Shown here: piece by piece, positions 25,449 through 34,163 of the stretch | Numbering within the stretch: position 1 is the first letter of the stretch | Layout: every line of letters begins with the position of its first letter | Origin: Salinibaculum litoreum | Lineage (GTDB): Archaea > Halobacteriota > Halobacteria > Halobacteriales > Haloarculaceae | Direction of reading: 5' to 3' | NCBI GenBank assembly: GCA_009789175.1 | Contig: CP046866.1 | Span: 2,790,001 to 2,854,000, forward strand | Length of the DNA: 64,000 bases | Translations under genes and position numbers: made by a program | The notes under the pieces: generated by a model | Database searches by the model: none | What the model saw: only the letters and a program-made list of their open reading frames with translations | Told to the model about the DNA's origin: nothing

Positions 25449-26264
25449 TTACACGACAGTCTCGCTGTCGTAGGAACCCAGCCGGCGGACCCAGCCGTCG
25501 CCGATGATATCCTCGACGGCTTCGAGGGCGGCTTTCGTGCGCTCCTCGTAGAGGCCGGCGGCGATGTCGATATGGAAGACGTAATCGCCGAGTCGCTCGC
25601 CGCTGGGGCGGGATTCGACGCGCGTGAGGTTGATGTCGCGGTCGCCGAAGGGTTCGAGCATCTCCAGCAGTAGGCCGGGGCGGTCCTCGCTGGGATAGAC
25701 GATAAAGGAGGTCTTCGACCCCGCGACCGTCCGCTCCTCGACAGGGGCGACGACGACGAAGCGAGTGGCGTTCGAGGAGCGGTCCTGGATGTCCTCGCCG
25801 AGGACTTCGAGGGAAGTGCCGTTGTCGGCGTTGGCGGGATGGCCGATAGCCGCGAACGTCGAATCCTCGCGGGCGCGTTCTACGCCGCGAGCCGTCGAAG
25901 CGACGGCTTCGACCTCAGCGTCAGGATACTGCTCTTCGAGGTATCCCCGGCACTGTGCAAGCGCCTGGGCGTGGCTGGCGACGGTCTCGAACTCTTCGCC
26001 CTGGGCCAACAGAGCGTGACGGATGGGCGTGATAATCTCGCGGACGACGGCGACATCGTACTCCGCGAAGGCGTCAAGCGATTCCGTGACCGACCCTTCG
26101 ATGCTGTTCTCGACGGGAACGACCCCGCGGTCGTACTCCCCGTCGGCGATAGCCTCGACGATGGCCGTGACCGACTCGGTGAACTCGATTGTCTCGTCGT
26201 CGGCGATGGCACCCGCTGCGCGGTGTGAGTAGGTGCCGGCCGGCCCCAGCGTCAGCACGTTCAT
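25449..26264 (-). CDS. pheA: Prephenate dehydratase
   Basis: The enzyme converts prephenate to phenylpyruvate in phenylalanine biosynthesis. It has 271 residues: an N-terminal catalytic part (about 1-180) starting LTLGPAGTYSHRAA and containing VPVENSIEGSVTESLDA, the TRFVVV segment at about 175, and a C-terminal ACT domain with PGLLLEML and the ESRPSGERLGDYVFHIDI segment that binds phenylalanine for feedback control. No other aromatic pathway gene is adjacent. Confidence 0.94.
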   Translation of the reverse strand: MNVLTLGPAGTYSHRAAGAIADDETIEFTESVTAIVEAIADGEYDRGVVPVENSIEGSVTESLDAFAEYDVAVVREIITPIRHALLAQGEEFETVASHAQALAQCRGYLEEQYPDAEVEAVASTARGVERAREDSTFAAIGHPANADNGTSLEVLGEDIQDRSSNATRFVVVAPVEERTVAGSKTSFIVYPSEDRPGLLLEMLEPFGDRDINLTRVESRPSGERLGDYVFHIDIAAGLYEERTKAALEAVEDIIGDGWVRRLGSYDSETVV

Positions 26265-26441
26265 ACCCGCCTCTTACTCCTGTGGTGGGCAAAAGCCCCG
26301 TGGTTCCCCACCCGGTTCGAGTGCTGGGCGACTGGCACTGGACTCGCGACACGATAGCACAGCGCGACCGCTCACGGAGATAGCAGTTTGAAAAACGGCG
26401 TCATCAGTCAATCGCCGCAAAGCGAGGACTGAAACGCAGCG

Positions 26442-26636
26442 TTAGTTGCGGACGACGTTCGTCGCGCGGGGGCCTTTGGGGGCCTGTTCGATGTCGAAAT
26501 CGATGTCCTGTCCTTCTTCGAGGTCCGGTCCGCCAACGTCCTCCATGTGGAAGAATACGTCGTCGTCCGCGTCCTCAGTCGAGATGAAACCGTAACCGCC
26601 TGTGTCGTTGAAGAAATCAACCTTACCGTTTGCCAT
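26442..26636 (-). CDS. cspA: Cold-shock domain protein
   Basis: The ATG at 26636 gives 64 residues, the standard CspA size. The RNA-binding motifs are GYGFIST (RNP1-like) at about residues 14-20 and DVFFH (RNP2-like) at about 26-30. The protein is an acidic OB fold that binds single-stranded nucleic acid. A CTTATCC element lies about 25-30 bp upstream on the minus strand. Confidence 0.95.
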   Translation of the reverse strand: MANGKVDFFNDTGGYGFISTEDADDDVFFHMEDVGGPDLEEGQDIDFDIEQAPKGPRATNVVRN

Positions 26637-26860
26637 TGCAAACAAATGTACGACGGTTGCAGGGATAAGGCTTCCGAGGGTCGCGGTACCACGCCCCCTC
26701 CCAGTTCAGTCGCGGTCGACCAGCAGGTCACCGTGGGTGTGAGCGCGCACCGTGCCTGTGGGACAGCGCACATAGCCTCGTTCTCGTCACTTACCGTAGC
26801 GTCCGGTGGGAGGACAGGAATTAATCCGCTCTGGACCCACCATTGAGACAGTCCATCAGT

Positions 26861-27190
26861 ATGTCCCGGGACACGACAGCGGAGGAGCCAGACGACGACT
26901 CCACGACGACTCCGGAGTCAGACGGGGAGTCGACAGGCCTCGACAGACAACTGCTCTCGGATCTGTCGGTCAACGTCGTTCCAATCGCCATCATCGCGGT
27001 GTTCGTCCTCATATTCACCGTCTTCTCGCCGTCGGGGGACGATGGCGACCCGCTCCTCCTCTTTCACGGAGCCCTGGTCGTCGGTATCGTCATTGTCAGT
27101 GCCGTCGCCGGATGGGTTATCAGCCGGGAGGATGCCCCACTCGAAGGCAGTGCAGCGAGAACCCGTGAGCGGAACTCGGAGCGCGAGTAG
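26861..27190 (+). CDS. Two-helix membrane protein, DUF6684-like
   Basis: The ATG at 26861 gives 109 residues: an acidic N-terminus rich in Asp, Glu and Thr, then LLSDLSVNVVPIAII leading into a first membrane segment (about 43-62) and a second one (about 75-94). The DLxVNxxPxxI phrase is reminiscent of the haloarchaeal DUF6684 family, an identification made from memory of the motif. Function unknown. Confidence 0.55.
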   Translation: MSRDTTAEEPDDDSTTTPESDGESTGLDRQLLSDLSVNVVPIAIIAVFVLIFTVFSPSGDDGDPLLLFHGALVVGIVIVSAVAGWVISREDAPLEGSAARTRERNSERE

Positions 27191-27248
27191 AGTCCCGATA
27201 TGGCGACAGGCGCGCGCGTGCAGGACTCGACGCTCGAAAAGTAGGACG

Positions 27249-27596
27249 TTAGAGGAAGTCACGAACGTCAGAGTACCACATATCGTGGTCGTCGGTCTCC
27301 CCGATTGCTTCGGCGATGCGGACGGCGATAGCGTGCCAGCAGAGCTGGTCGGGGTCGTCGGCTTCGAGGTTGTACTCGCTATCCTTGCACGTACAGCCGT
27401 CGTCTTCGACGATGTACTCTTCGGCGTGGCCGACAACGACGGTGAAATCGCGGTAGGCCTTGACCCGCTGTTCGGCGACGGCTTCGATGGCCTGCTGGCC
27501 GCGGTCGTCGTGGAGGCTGACGATGCGGTCGACTATCTCGGGGGTGAGTTCGCCCGCCTCGCGGAGTCGTTCCGTCCACTCGTCGACCGCTGGCAC
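27249..27596 (-). CDS. SWIM zinc-finger protein
   Basis: The 115-residue protein has the SWIM pattern CxC-x15-CxH formed by Cys68, Cys70, Cys86 and His88. The preceding strand FTVVVGHAEEYIV and the following helix AIAVRIAEAIG complete the small domain. SWIM domains bind DNA or proteins, and in archaea accompany recombination factors such as Sws1/aRadC partners. No such partner is adjacent here. Confidence 0.8.
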   Translation of the reverse strand: MPAVDEWTERLREAGELTPEIVDRIVSLHDDRGQQAIEAVAEQRVKAYRDFTVVVGHAEEYIVEDDGCTCKDSEYNLEADDPDQLCWHAIAVRIAEAIGETDDHDMWYSDVRDFL

Positions 27597-27673
27597 GCAT
27601 CGTCGTTAGCGAGTCGCCGACTAAATCCCACCGGTGCTGGGCAATGGCGGCTCAGGATTCGACGGCACTGACA

Positions 27674-27680
27674 TTTATAT
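27674..27680 (+). promoter_or_regulatory. TATA box of candidate structured RNA, copy B
   Basis: TTTATAT stands 21 bp (start to start) before the conserved RNA region, as in copy A. Confidence 0.65.
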
Positions 27681-27694
27681 CCGGAGACGGGACC

Positions 27695-27796
27695 AGCCCC
27701 GCTCGTGACCTGAGTGAAGCCGTGCAGCGGCCAGCGATAGTCCGACACACCGCTGCATGTCGGGGCTAGACCTCACAATAGTGTCGGCTGTTCGCC
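27695..27796 (+). ncRNA. Candidate structured small RNA, copy B
   Basis: The outer stem pairs AGCCCCG (27695-27701) with CGGGGCT (27761-27767). The inner stem pairs GTGCAGCGG (27722-27730) with CCGCTGCAT (27750-27758) around a 19-base loop (27731-27749) with GCGATAGTCC and terminal CACA, as in copy A. A 20-base 5' bulge contains CCTGAG. The tail GGCTGTTCGC (27786-27795) is the same as in copy A, here after a short extra segment. The RNA lies 48 bp before trm1. It could be an independent RNA or the trm1 leader. Confidence 0.65.
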
Positions 27797-27843
27797 CTAC
27801 TGGAGAGCGTGGCGCTTTTCGCTTTCCCTGTCGGAGAGTGGGT

Positions 27844-28947
27844 ATGCGCGTCGATGAGGGCAACGTCGAGGTAAAAGTCCCGGAGCAGGACGGCGACAGC
27901 GTCGGTGACGAGGTCTTCTTCAATCCGGTTCAAGAACTCAACCGGGACGTGACTGTGGCCGCGTTACGCGCCTATCGCGAGCGCGAGCCACGGGCGGAGA
28001 CCTACCTCGACGCGACGGCTGCAAGCGGCATCCGCGGCGTGCGGGCCGCCGCAGAGGGGTGGGACGTGACCTGCGCGGACATCGACGAGGACGCGGTCGA
28101 CCTCTGTCGGGAGAACCTCGCACGTAACGACCTCGATGGGTCGGTCATCCATCGCGATGCCAACCCGTTGCTTCACGAAGACTACTTCGACGTGGTCGAT
28201 ATCGACCCGTTCGGGACACCGATTCCGTTCGTCGACGCGGCCTGCCAAGGGACGCGGAACCTGCTCTGTATCACCGCGACCGACACCGCACCGCTGTGTG
28301 GCGCGCACTTCCACAGCGGCGTCCGGAGTTACAGCGCCATCCCGCGCAACACGGAGTACCACGCCGAGATGGGCGTTCGCATCCTCATCTCGGCGCTGGT
28401 CCGGACTGCAGCCCGCTACGACGTGGCTGCCACCCCTATCCTCACGCACGCCACCAAACACTACGTCCGGACCTACCTCGAACTCGACCGCGGTGCAACG
28501 GCGGCGAACGACGCTATTGACTGGCTCGGGCACATCTACCACTGTGAGCATTGCCTGCACAGGGAAACCGAGCAGGGGCTACTCGCGGATCCGCCGGCGG
28601 AGTGTCCCAACTGCGGGTACGGCATCCAGACGGCCGGGCCGGTCTGGCTCGGTCCGACCTGCGATGACGAGTTCGTCCTGGCAGTTCGCGACGCTGTTTC
28701 CGAAGAGATGGGGACTGCAGACCGCGCTGTCGACCTGCTGGCCACGCTGGAGGACGAACTTCCGGTACCGACCCACTACGACCAGCACCGACTGTGCAAG
28801 CGCTGGGAGCGGTCCGCACCGGCAATGGACGACTTCCTCGCCGCGCTCCGTGACGCTGGCTACGAGGCCTCTCGTACGCATTACGGTGGCACGACGTTCA
28901 AAACGACCGCAAGCGTCGCAGAGATACGCGAGGCGACCGGTGATTAA
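27844..28947 (+). CDS. trm1: tRNA (guanine(26)-N(2))-dimethyltransferase Trm1
   Basis: Trm1 dimethylates G26 of tRNAs using S-adenosylmethionine. The ATG at 27844 gives 367 residues and the typical N-terminus; a longer frame from 27757 would run through the candidate [15 protein letters not shown] (24-35), the SAM-binding motif [10 protein letters not shown] (57-66) and the catalytic-site segment DIDPFGTP are present. A zinc-like CEHC...CPNC pair lies near residues 238-261, in the C-terminal domain. Its stop overlaps that of the convergent membrane protein gene. Confidence 0.95.
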   Translation: MRVDEGNVEVKVPEQDGDSVGDEVFFNPVQELNRDVTVAALRAYREREPRAETYLDATAASGIRGVRAAAEGWDVTCADIDEDAVDLCRENLARNDLDGSVIHRDANPLLHEDYFDVVDIDPFGTPIPFVDAACQGTRNLLCITATDTAPLCGAHFHSGVRSYSAIPRNTEYHAEMGVRILISALVRTAARYDVAATPILTHATKHYVRTYLELDRGATAANDAIDWLGHIYHCEHCLHRETEQGLLADPPAECPNCGYGIQTAGPVWLGPTCDDEFVLAVRDAVSEEMGTADRAVDLLATLEDELPVPTHYDQHRLCKRWERSAPAMDDFLAALRDAGYEASRTHYGGTTFKTTASVAEIREATGD

Positions 28948-29333
28948 GCTGCAGGGCCGAAGAACGTCCGGAAGAGAAACCTGATGCCAAGATACACTGG
29001 CCGGAGGAAGTAGTTGGCCATCCCGACCAGTCCGACGATGCCACCGAGTGCGCGCAACTCGCCGGGTGTCGTCCCCAGGGAGAGTACGAAGACGACGGCT
29101 GCGACTTGCGGGGCGACCCAGAGTACACGTCCGTAGGACCCGAGGTCGTGGCCGAACACCTCGGGCGCTTCTGCCAGTCGGTCCCGGACTGCGTACAGTC
29201 CGCCGGCCAAGGCGAGCGCAGCCGCGACGAGCAGTAGCGACCCGCCAAGCCCGGCGGCCCCGGGTGCGATGATGACCACACTCGCGACGAGCAACACGAC
29301 CGTCGCGCGAAACGCTTCCTCGTACCAGCCCAT
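28944..29333 (-). CDS. Hypothetical membrane protein, 129 aa
   Basis: The protein has four hydrophobic segments (about residues 10-27, 31-48, 70-85 and 94-120). No family was recognised. Its stop codon overlaps the end of trm1 by 4 bp on the opposite strand. Confidence 0.65.
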   Translation of the reverse strand: MGWYEEAFRATVVLLVASVVIIAPGAAGLGGSLLLVAAALALAGGLYAVRDRLAEAPEVFGHDLGSYGRVLWVAPQVAAVVFVLSLGTTPGELRALGGIVGLVGMANYFLRPVYLGIRFLFRTFFGPAA

Positions 29334-29417
29334 ACTGAGGGGTCGTCCCCAGGTTCCTAAGGGCTTTCGAGGGGGCGGTCGCCAGCCTATTTGCGTGGGC
29401 CGCTCCCAGTCAGGTAT

Positions 29418-30680
29418 GTGACTCGGAACGCACGTGCACTGGAGTTTGTCCGCTCGCTGGCGGCGGTGGCCCGCGACCAGCAGCTCACGTTTCTGGCTGC
29501 AGCGATCGCCTACTACGCGTTTGTCTCCGTCATCCCGCTACTGCTGGTGGTACTCGCTGTTGCGTCGACCGTCGCCGGCGAAGAGATCGCTTCCGAAGTG
29601 CTGTCGGTCATCGGGACGTTTCTCACACCCGAGGCAGCGACACTCATCGAGGGCGCGCTCGTCAGCGGGACCGGTCGCAGCGGTGCGACAGTCGTCGGGC
29701 TGACCGTGTTGCTGTGGAGCGGCCTTCGTGTCTTTCGGGGCCTCGATATCGCCTTCTCACGGGTGTATGGTGTCGAGGCACCGCCGTCGCTCGTCGAGCA
29801 GATTCGCGATGCCCTGCTCGTGTTGGGTGCCATCGGAGTTGGTCTCGCCGCGACTATTGTCCTCGGCACCGCCCTGCCGCTGTCGGATATTCCTTTGGCC
29901 GGCCTCCTGGGTCCGCTCGGTCTCGTGGTTGTCCTCGCAATCGTCTTCTATCCGCTGTACTATGTCTTCCCGGATACTGCCGTCAGCGTACGGGAGGCAG
30001 TCCCTGGAGCAGTCGTCGCCGGTGGTGGCTGGACACTGTTGAGTGTCTTTTTTAGTGTCTATGCGGCCCGTGCGGCCTCGTTTCAGCTCTATGGCATCAT
30101 CGGTGCTGTCCTCATCGTACTGACGTGGTTCTACATCGGCGGCCTGCTCGTCTTGCTTGGGGCAGCGCTGAATGCGGTGTTGGCCGGCCGGACAGACCGG
30201 CAACTACAACAGGTGGGGCTTCGACACACCACACAACCGATGAGCGATTCCGAGGAGCCGCCGGAGGACAGACCGGACGAGCGGAGCACCACTCCTGACT
30301 CCGTCTCTACTGTCCGCTCCGAGCCGGTCGACCAGGAGGATATCGCAGAACTCCGCCGTGAACTCGAAGCGCTCGAAGACAGCGTGGAGGACCGCACAGT
30401 CCACCGTGAGGAACTCGAAGCCGACCTCAAACAGTACGTCAGCCGACGGGTCCGCCGCGGTCACGCCCGTGGCTGGGGCCCGTATCTGGTCTTGCTCTAC
30501 GGGACTCTCATGACGCTGGGTGCGTTCTACTACCTCAGCGGTGGGTGGGCCATCCTCGCGATGGTGGTCGTCTGGCTCTCGACGCTCGGACTGTACACGC
30601 TGATGCTGCTGGTCGGCGTCAGCCTCTCGATGTCCACCCTCCCCCGGCGGGCACTCGGACTGCTCAGAAAAATCCGCTGA
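29418..30680 (+). CDS. YihY/BrkB-family membrane protein with extra C-terminal coil and membrane pair
   Basis: I chose the GTG at 29418 (420 residues); a TTG at 29391 would add nine residues. The N-terminal part (about 1-265) has six membrane segments with family phrases LTFLAAAIAYYAF, WSGLRVFRGLDIAFSRVYG and TWFYIGGLLVLLGAALNAV. The family was once called RNase BN but is an integral membrane protein. After a Pro/Glu-rich linker there is a coiled coil (about 300-345, EELRRELEALEDSVE-like) and a pair of extra membrane segments up to the C-terminus. That extension is longer than in standard YihY proteins. Function unknown. Confidence 0.85.
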   Translation: MTRNARALEFVRSLAAVARDQQLTFLAAAIAYYAFVSVIPLLLVVLAVASTVAGEEIASEVLSVIGTFLTPEAATLIEGALVSGTGRSGATVVGLTVLLWSGLRVFRGLDIAFSRVYGVEAPPSLVEQIRDALLVLGAIGVGLAATIVLGTALPLSDIPLAGLLGPLGLVVVLAIVFYPLYYVFPDTAVSVREAVPGAVVAGGGWTLLSVFFSVYAARAASFQLYGIIGAVLIVLTWFYIGGLLVLLGAALNAVLAGRTDRQLQQVGLRHTTQPMSDSEEPPEDRPDERSTTPDSVSTVRSEPVDQEDIAELRRELEALEDSVEDRTVHREELEADLKQYVSRRVRRGHARGWGPYLVLLYGTLMTLGAFYYLSGGWAILAMVVVWLSTLGLYTLMLLVGVSLSMSTLPRRALGLLRKIR

Positions 30681-30719
30681 GAGCGCTCTTATACTGTCTG
30701 AAGTCTCCTCACAACGAAA

Positions 30720-30741
30720 ATCGCCACCTCGGAGTGGCGAT
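30720..30741. terminator. Shared hairpin between yihY-type gene and glnA
   Basis: ATCGCCAC (30720-30727) pairs with GTGGCGAT (30734-30741) around CTCGGA. On the minus strand it is followed by TTTTCG, so it can end glnA transcripts; on the plus strand it could serve the convergent gene. Confidence 0.65.
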
Positions 30742-30766
30742 ATTCGAAAGGCGTTGTCTGTTAGTC

Positions 30767-32122
30767 TCAGTACTTTTCGAGGTAGCGGTCGAGTTCCCAC
30801 TGGGAGACGTCGACGAGGTAGTCCTGGAACTCCTGGCGTTTGGCCTCGACGAATTTCTCGGAGACGTGGGGGCCAAGTGCGTCCATGATGACCTCGTCGG
30901 ATTCGAGGGCGTCGACGGCCTCGCCCAGGTTCGAGGGCAGGGTGTCGATACCGTATTCCTCGCGTTTGTCTTCGTCGAACTCGTAGATGTTCTCCCGAAC
31001 CGGGTCGGGGCAGTCGAGGTCGTTCTCGATGCCGTCGAGACCGGCGTGAATCATCGCGGCGAAGGCGAGGTAGGGGTTACAGGAGGGGTCCGGCGAGCGC
31101 AGTTCGATGCGGCTGGCTGCGGGCGTCCGCGCGGCGGGCTTGCGGATGAGCGCCGAGCGGTTCACGTCGGACCAGGCGATGTAGACGGGTGCCTCGTAGC
31201 CCGGGACCAGGCGCTTGTAGCTGTTGACCGTCGGGTTACAGACTGCGGTGATGGCGGGCGCGTGTTCGAGAATGCCGGCGACGAACTGACGAGCGGTGTC
31301 GGAGAGGTTGAACTCGCCGTCGTCGTCGTGGAAGGCGTTCTCGCCGTCCTCGGTGAACAGCGAGAGATGGGTGTGCATCCCCGAGCCGTTGATGCGCGGA
31401 ATCGGCTTGGGCATGAAGGTGGCATGCAGGTCGTGCTGGGCGGCGATGGCCCGAACCACCGAACGGAAGGTGCCGACGTTGTCCGCGGTCGTGAGCGCGT
31501 CGTCGTAGGTGAAGTTGATTTCGTGCTGTCCCTCGGCGACCTCGTGGTGGCTGGCCTCGATGTCGAAGCCCATGTCTTCCAGGCCGTAGATGATATCACG
31601 GCGCACGTCGCTCGCGAGGTCTTTGGGACCGAGGTCGAAGTACCCACCCGAGTCGTGGGTCTCCGTCGTCGCGGAGCCGTCCTCGTCCTCCTCGAAGAGG
31701 AAGAATTCGGGCTCGGGGGCGGCGTTGACTGTGTACCCGAGGTCGTTCGCGCGGTCGATAGCCTGTTTCAGCACCAGCCGCGGGTCGCCCGTGAAGGGCT
31801 CGTCCGTGGTGGTGTCGTGGACATCACAGATGAGCCGGGCGCTCTTGTGGTCATCGTCGTTGCGCCACGGCAGCACGGCGAACGTTTCGGGGTCCGGTTC
31901 CAGACGCATGTCCGACTCCTGAATCCGAACGAAGCCATCGATGGAGGAGCCATCGAAGTAGATGCCCTCGGTGAAGGCCTTCTCGGCCTGGTCGGCCGGC
32001 ACCGAGACGTTCTTGACCGTTCCCAGGATGTCCGTAAACTGCAACCTGAGGAAGTCCACCTTTTTCTCCTCGATTTCCTCGAGGGCGTTCTCCGCTTCCG
32101 AAGACAGATTTTCGCTTGTCAT
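30767..32122 (-). CDS. glnA: Glutamine synthetase type I
   Basis: The enzyme makes glutamine from glutamate, ammonia and ATP. The 451-residue length and the motifs [12 protein letters not shown] (about 52-63), the PEPEFFLF segment near 140, [11 protein letters not shown] near 205 and [10 protein letters not shown] near 255 fit bacterial-like GS I as found in archaea. The arginine-rich [18 protein letters not shown] segment lies at about 336. It is divergent from lrp, and in Halobacterium salinarum Lrp is reported to regulate glnA, so direct control from the 125-bp intergenic region is likely. Confidence 0.96.
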   Translation of the reverse strand: MTSENLSSEAENALEEIEEKKVDFLRLQFTDILGTVKNVSVPADQAEKAFTEGIYFDGSSIDGFVRIQESDMRLEPDPETFAVLPWRNDDDHKSARLICDVHDTTTDEPFTGDPRLVLKQAIDRANDLGYTVNAAPEPEFFLFEEDEDGSATTETHDSGGYFDLGPKDLASDVRRDIIYGLEDMGFDIEASHHEVAEGQHEINFTYDDALTTADNVGTFRSVVRAIAAQHDLHATFMPKPIPRINGSGMHTHLSLFTEDGENAFHDDDGEFNLSDTARQFVAGILEHAPAITAVCNPTVNSYKRLVPGYEAPVYIAWSDVNRSALIRKPAARTPAASRIELRSPDPSCNPYLAFAAMIHAGLDGIENDLDCPDPVRENIYEFDEDKREEYGIDTLPSNLGEAVDALESDEVIMDALGPHVSEKFVEAKRQEFQDYLVDVSQWELDRYLEKY

Positions 32123-32247
32123 CTTTCGACACTCGTGAGGCTGCTCCGCTATTACTAAAGCCCTGCTATATTACGCAAATCTGCCTCTCTGCGATAATAA
32201 TTGGATACTCGTAAAATTATAGTATCTGGCGTTCGTCGGGGCAGTTG
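32123..32247. promoter_or_regulatory. AT-rich divergent promoter region glnA/lrp
   Basis: This 125-bp region is clearly richer in A and T than its surroundings. It contains several TATA-like elements, including TATATTA near 32168, ATAATAATTGG near 32193 and AAAATTATAG near 32213. It must hold both promoters and probably Lrp sites; individual operators cannot be assigned by eye. Confidence 0.6.
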
Positions 32248-32703
32248 ATGACGTACGAAAATCTGGACCGAAAGCTAGTGAATTCACTCCTCGGAGACGG
32301 TCGTGCGAGTCTTCGGAGTCTCGCGGAGGAACTGGATGTCTCGGTCACGACTGTATCGAATCACCTCTCTGACCTCGAGGAAGAGGGCATCATTCAGGGA
32401 TATACACCGAAGGTCGACTACGACAAACTGGGCTATGACGTAACGGCCATCCTCCAGTTGAAAGTCGAGGGGAGTGCACTCGAAGATGTCACCGCCGACC
32501 TCGGTGAACACAAACAGATGGTCAGTGTCTACGAAGTCACTGGCGATCACGATATCATCGCTATCGGCAAGTTCTCTGATACCGACGACATGAACGAGGA
32601 AATCAAACGCCTCCTGAACGACCCCGAAATCATGGAGTCCAACACGAGCGTCGTCCTCAACGCGGCGAAAGAGCACGAGCAGTTCGACCTCGACCTCGAA
32701 TAG
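32248..32703 (+). CDS. lrp: Lrp/AsnC-family transcriptional regulator
   Basis: The 151-residue protein has an N-terminal helix-turn-helix (about residues 5-55, with [28 protein letters not shown]) and a C-terminal RAM/ligand-binding domain (about 65-145, with [16 protein letters not shown]). The ATG at 32248 is preferred to an adjacent TTG. Its position next to glnA matches the lrp gene of other haloarchaea, where it links amino-acid and glutamine metabolism. Confidence 0.92.
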   Translation: MTYENLDRKLVNSLLGDGRASLRSLAEELDVSVTTVSNHLSDLEEEGIIQGYTPKVDYDKLGYDVTAILQLKVEGSALEDVTADLGEHKQMVSVYEVTGDHDIIAIGKFSDTDDMNEEIKRLLNDPEIMESNTSVVLNAAKEHEQFDLDLE

Positions 32704-32861
32704 GACGCCCCCTGCCCCGTTGTCGACCCGGTGCCTGCCGGGCGTCTGCTTGGTGCTTCCGAGCGTATCGCTGTGAGCGACGGCTATGGCCGCTTGGGGT
32801 GGCGCTGTAGCGCCTGTCACCGAGTGCGAGCGCTTTTTCGCCGTCGACCCGAAGCGGGGAT

Positions 32862-33455
32862 ATGGACGACCTGTTTCGCGTGTTGCCCGGCGACGAGGGT
32901 GCCACCCGCGTGCTCGACCGGGAGAGCTACGACCTGCTCACCCTCGCCAACGAGGGCCACGACGCGCCCGTCACGGACCTCCGGCCCGGCTATCTCGTCG
33001 CTGCAGACCTGGACTGGACAACCGAGGAGCCGACTGTCACTGACCTGTCCGTCGAGCGCTCGACGCTGTATACGTTCATCGACGACATCTCGCCGGTCTT
33101 CGAGGTTGCCCGTGACCTCTGGGAGGACGCCGTCGCCGCCGGCGAGGGGATGAACAGTTGCGTGACCCGCGATACCGACAACGTGGTCAACGGTGCTGTC
33201 TACGTCTTTGCCGACAGCGGGCCGACCAGTCGATTCGATGAGTTCCGGACCGGTTCGCGCCCGCTGGAGCCACTGGTCGACCGAATCAATGACCGCGACG
33301 ACGAGGGGCCAACACCCCGTGAGGTGTTCGTCCTCCGTCCCGCCGAAACCGACGATTTCGTCGTCGTCACTATCGCTCTGGAGAAAGGCGGCCTCTTCGC
33401 CGACACCATCCGCGATACCTACGATGTCGCCGAACCCGACGAACCGCTAGACTGA
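32862..33455 (+). CDS. Conserved hypothetical acidic protein, 197 aa
   Basis: The soluble protein has 197 residues and an acidic composition. Visible segments are RPGYLVAADLDW, GEGMNSCVTRDTDNVVNGAVYVFAD and LEKGGLFADTIRDTY. No known domain was recognised. It has no clear operon partner; the next gene starts 120 bp later behind its own operator. Confidence 0.65.
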   Translation: MDDLFRVLPGDEGATRVLDRESYDLLTLANEGHDAPVTDLRPGYLVAADLDWTTEEPTVTDLSVERSTLYTFIDDISPVFEVARDLWEDAVAAGEGMNSCVTRDTDNVVNGAVYVFADSGPTSRFDEFRTGSRPLEPLVDRINDRDDEGPTPREVFVLRPAETDDFVVVTIALEKGGLFADTIRDTYDVAEPDEPLD

Positions 33456-33540
33456 GAGCTAGTGCTACGCCTGCCATCAGTGACGCTCGTTCTGTGTCAT
33501 GACACGACATCGCAGCCCGCCCGTCGTCCGAACGGCTTTT

Positions 33541-33556
33541 GACTGACCAGTCAGTC
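33541..33556. promoter_or_regulatory. Imperfect palindrome, probable TetR operator
   Basis: GACTGACCAGTCAGTC is a palindrome with one mismatched centre pair of positions, lying 19 bp upstream of the TetR-family start codon. Its form (GACTGA half sites) is like operators of many TetR/AcrR regulators. Autoregulation of the regulator-MATE operon is the simplest reading. Confidence 0.65.
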
Positions 33557-33575
33557 AGTTCTGATAGTCCCCTTC

Positions 33576-34163
33576 ATGTCTCCGCCCGACGATATTATGG
33601 ATGCGACCTGGTGTGCGCTGTGTCGCCGTGGCTACGCCGACCTGACGATGCAGGCCATCGCCGACGAGACGGACAAAAGCAAGGCCGCGCTCCACTATCA
33701 TTACGACAGCAAACAGGAGTTGCTGGAGTCGTTTCTCGACCACGCCGCCGACCGGTTTCTGGAGCGTCTCCACAAGGCGGCAGCCGAGGCCGAGACGCCC
33801 GCGGCACAGCTCTCAGCTGTCGTCGACGCTGCCTTCTCGCCGCCGGTCGGAGACGACCGCGAGAGTGTCAGTGCCGCGTTGTTGGAACTGCGGGCACAGG
33901 CCCCACACCAACCCGCGTTTCGCGAGCGCCTCTGTGAGGCCGACGATGCCTTCTGTGACCTGCTCGCTGCAGTCCTCGCTGCCGGCGTCGAGTCGGGGGC
34001 GTTCCGTGCAGACCTCGACCCACAGCGGGCAGCTCGGACCATCGTCACGTTCTTCGACGGGAGCCGTCTGCGGCAGGTCTCACTGGACGAAGACCCCGAG
34101 ATGGCGCGGACACTGCTGGAATCGTACCTCGACAGCGCGGTCTACGCCGAGGGGCAGCGATGA
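33576..34163 (+). CDS. TetR/AcrR-family transcriptional regulator
   Basis: The 195-residue protein has a TetR DNA-binding domain at residues 5-50 (RRGYADLTMQAIADETDKSK, then ALHYHYDSKQELLESF). The C-terminal part is helical and of unknown ligand. A palindrome precedes the gene and the MATE gene overlaps its stop by 4 bp (ATGA), so it is most likely a repressor of the exporter. Confidence 0.92.
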   Translation: MSPPDDIMDATWCALCRRGYADLTMQAIADETDKSKAALHYHYDSKQELLESFLDHAADRFLERLHKAAAEAETPAAQLSAVVDAAFSPPVGDDRESVSAALLELRAQAPHQPAFRERLCEADDAFCDLLAAVLAAGVESGAFRADLDPQRAARTIVTFFDGSRLRQVSLDEDPEMARTLLESYLDSAVYAEGQR

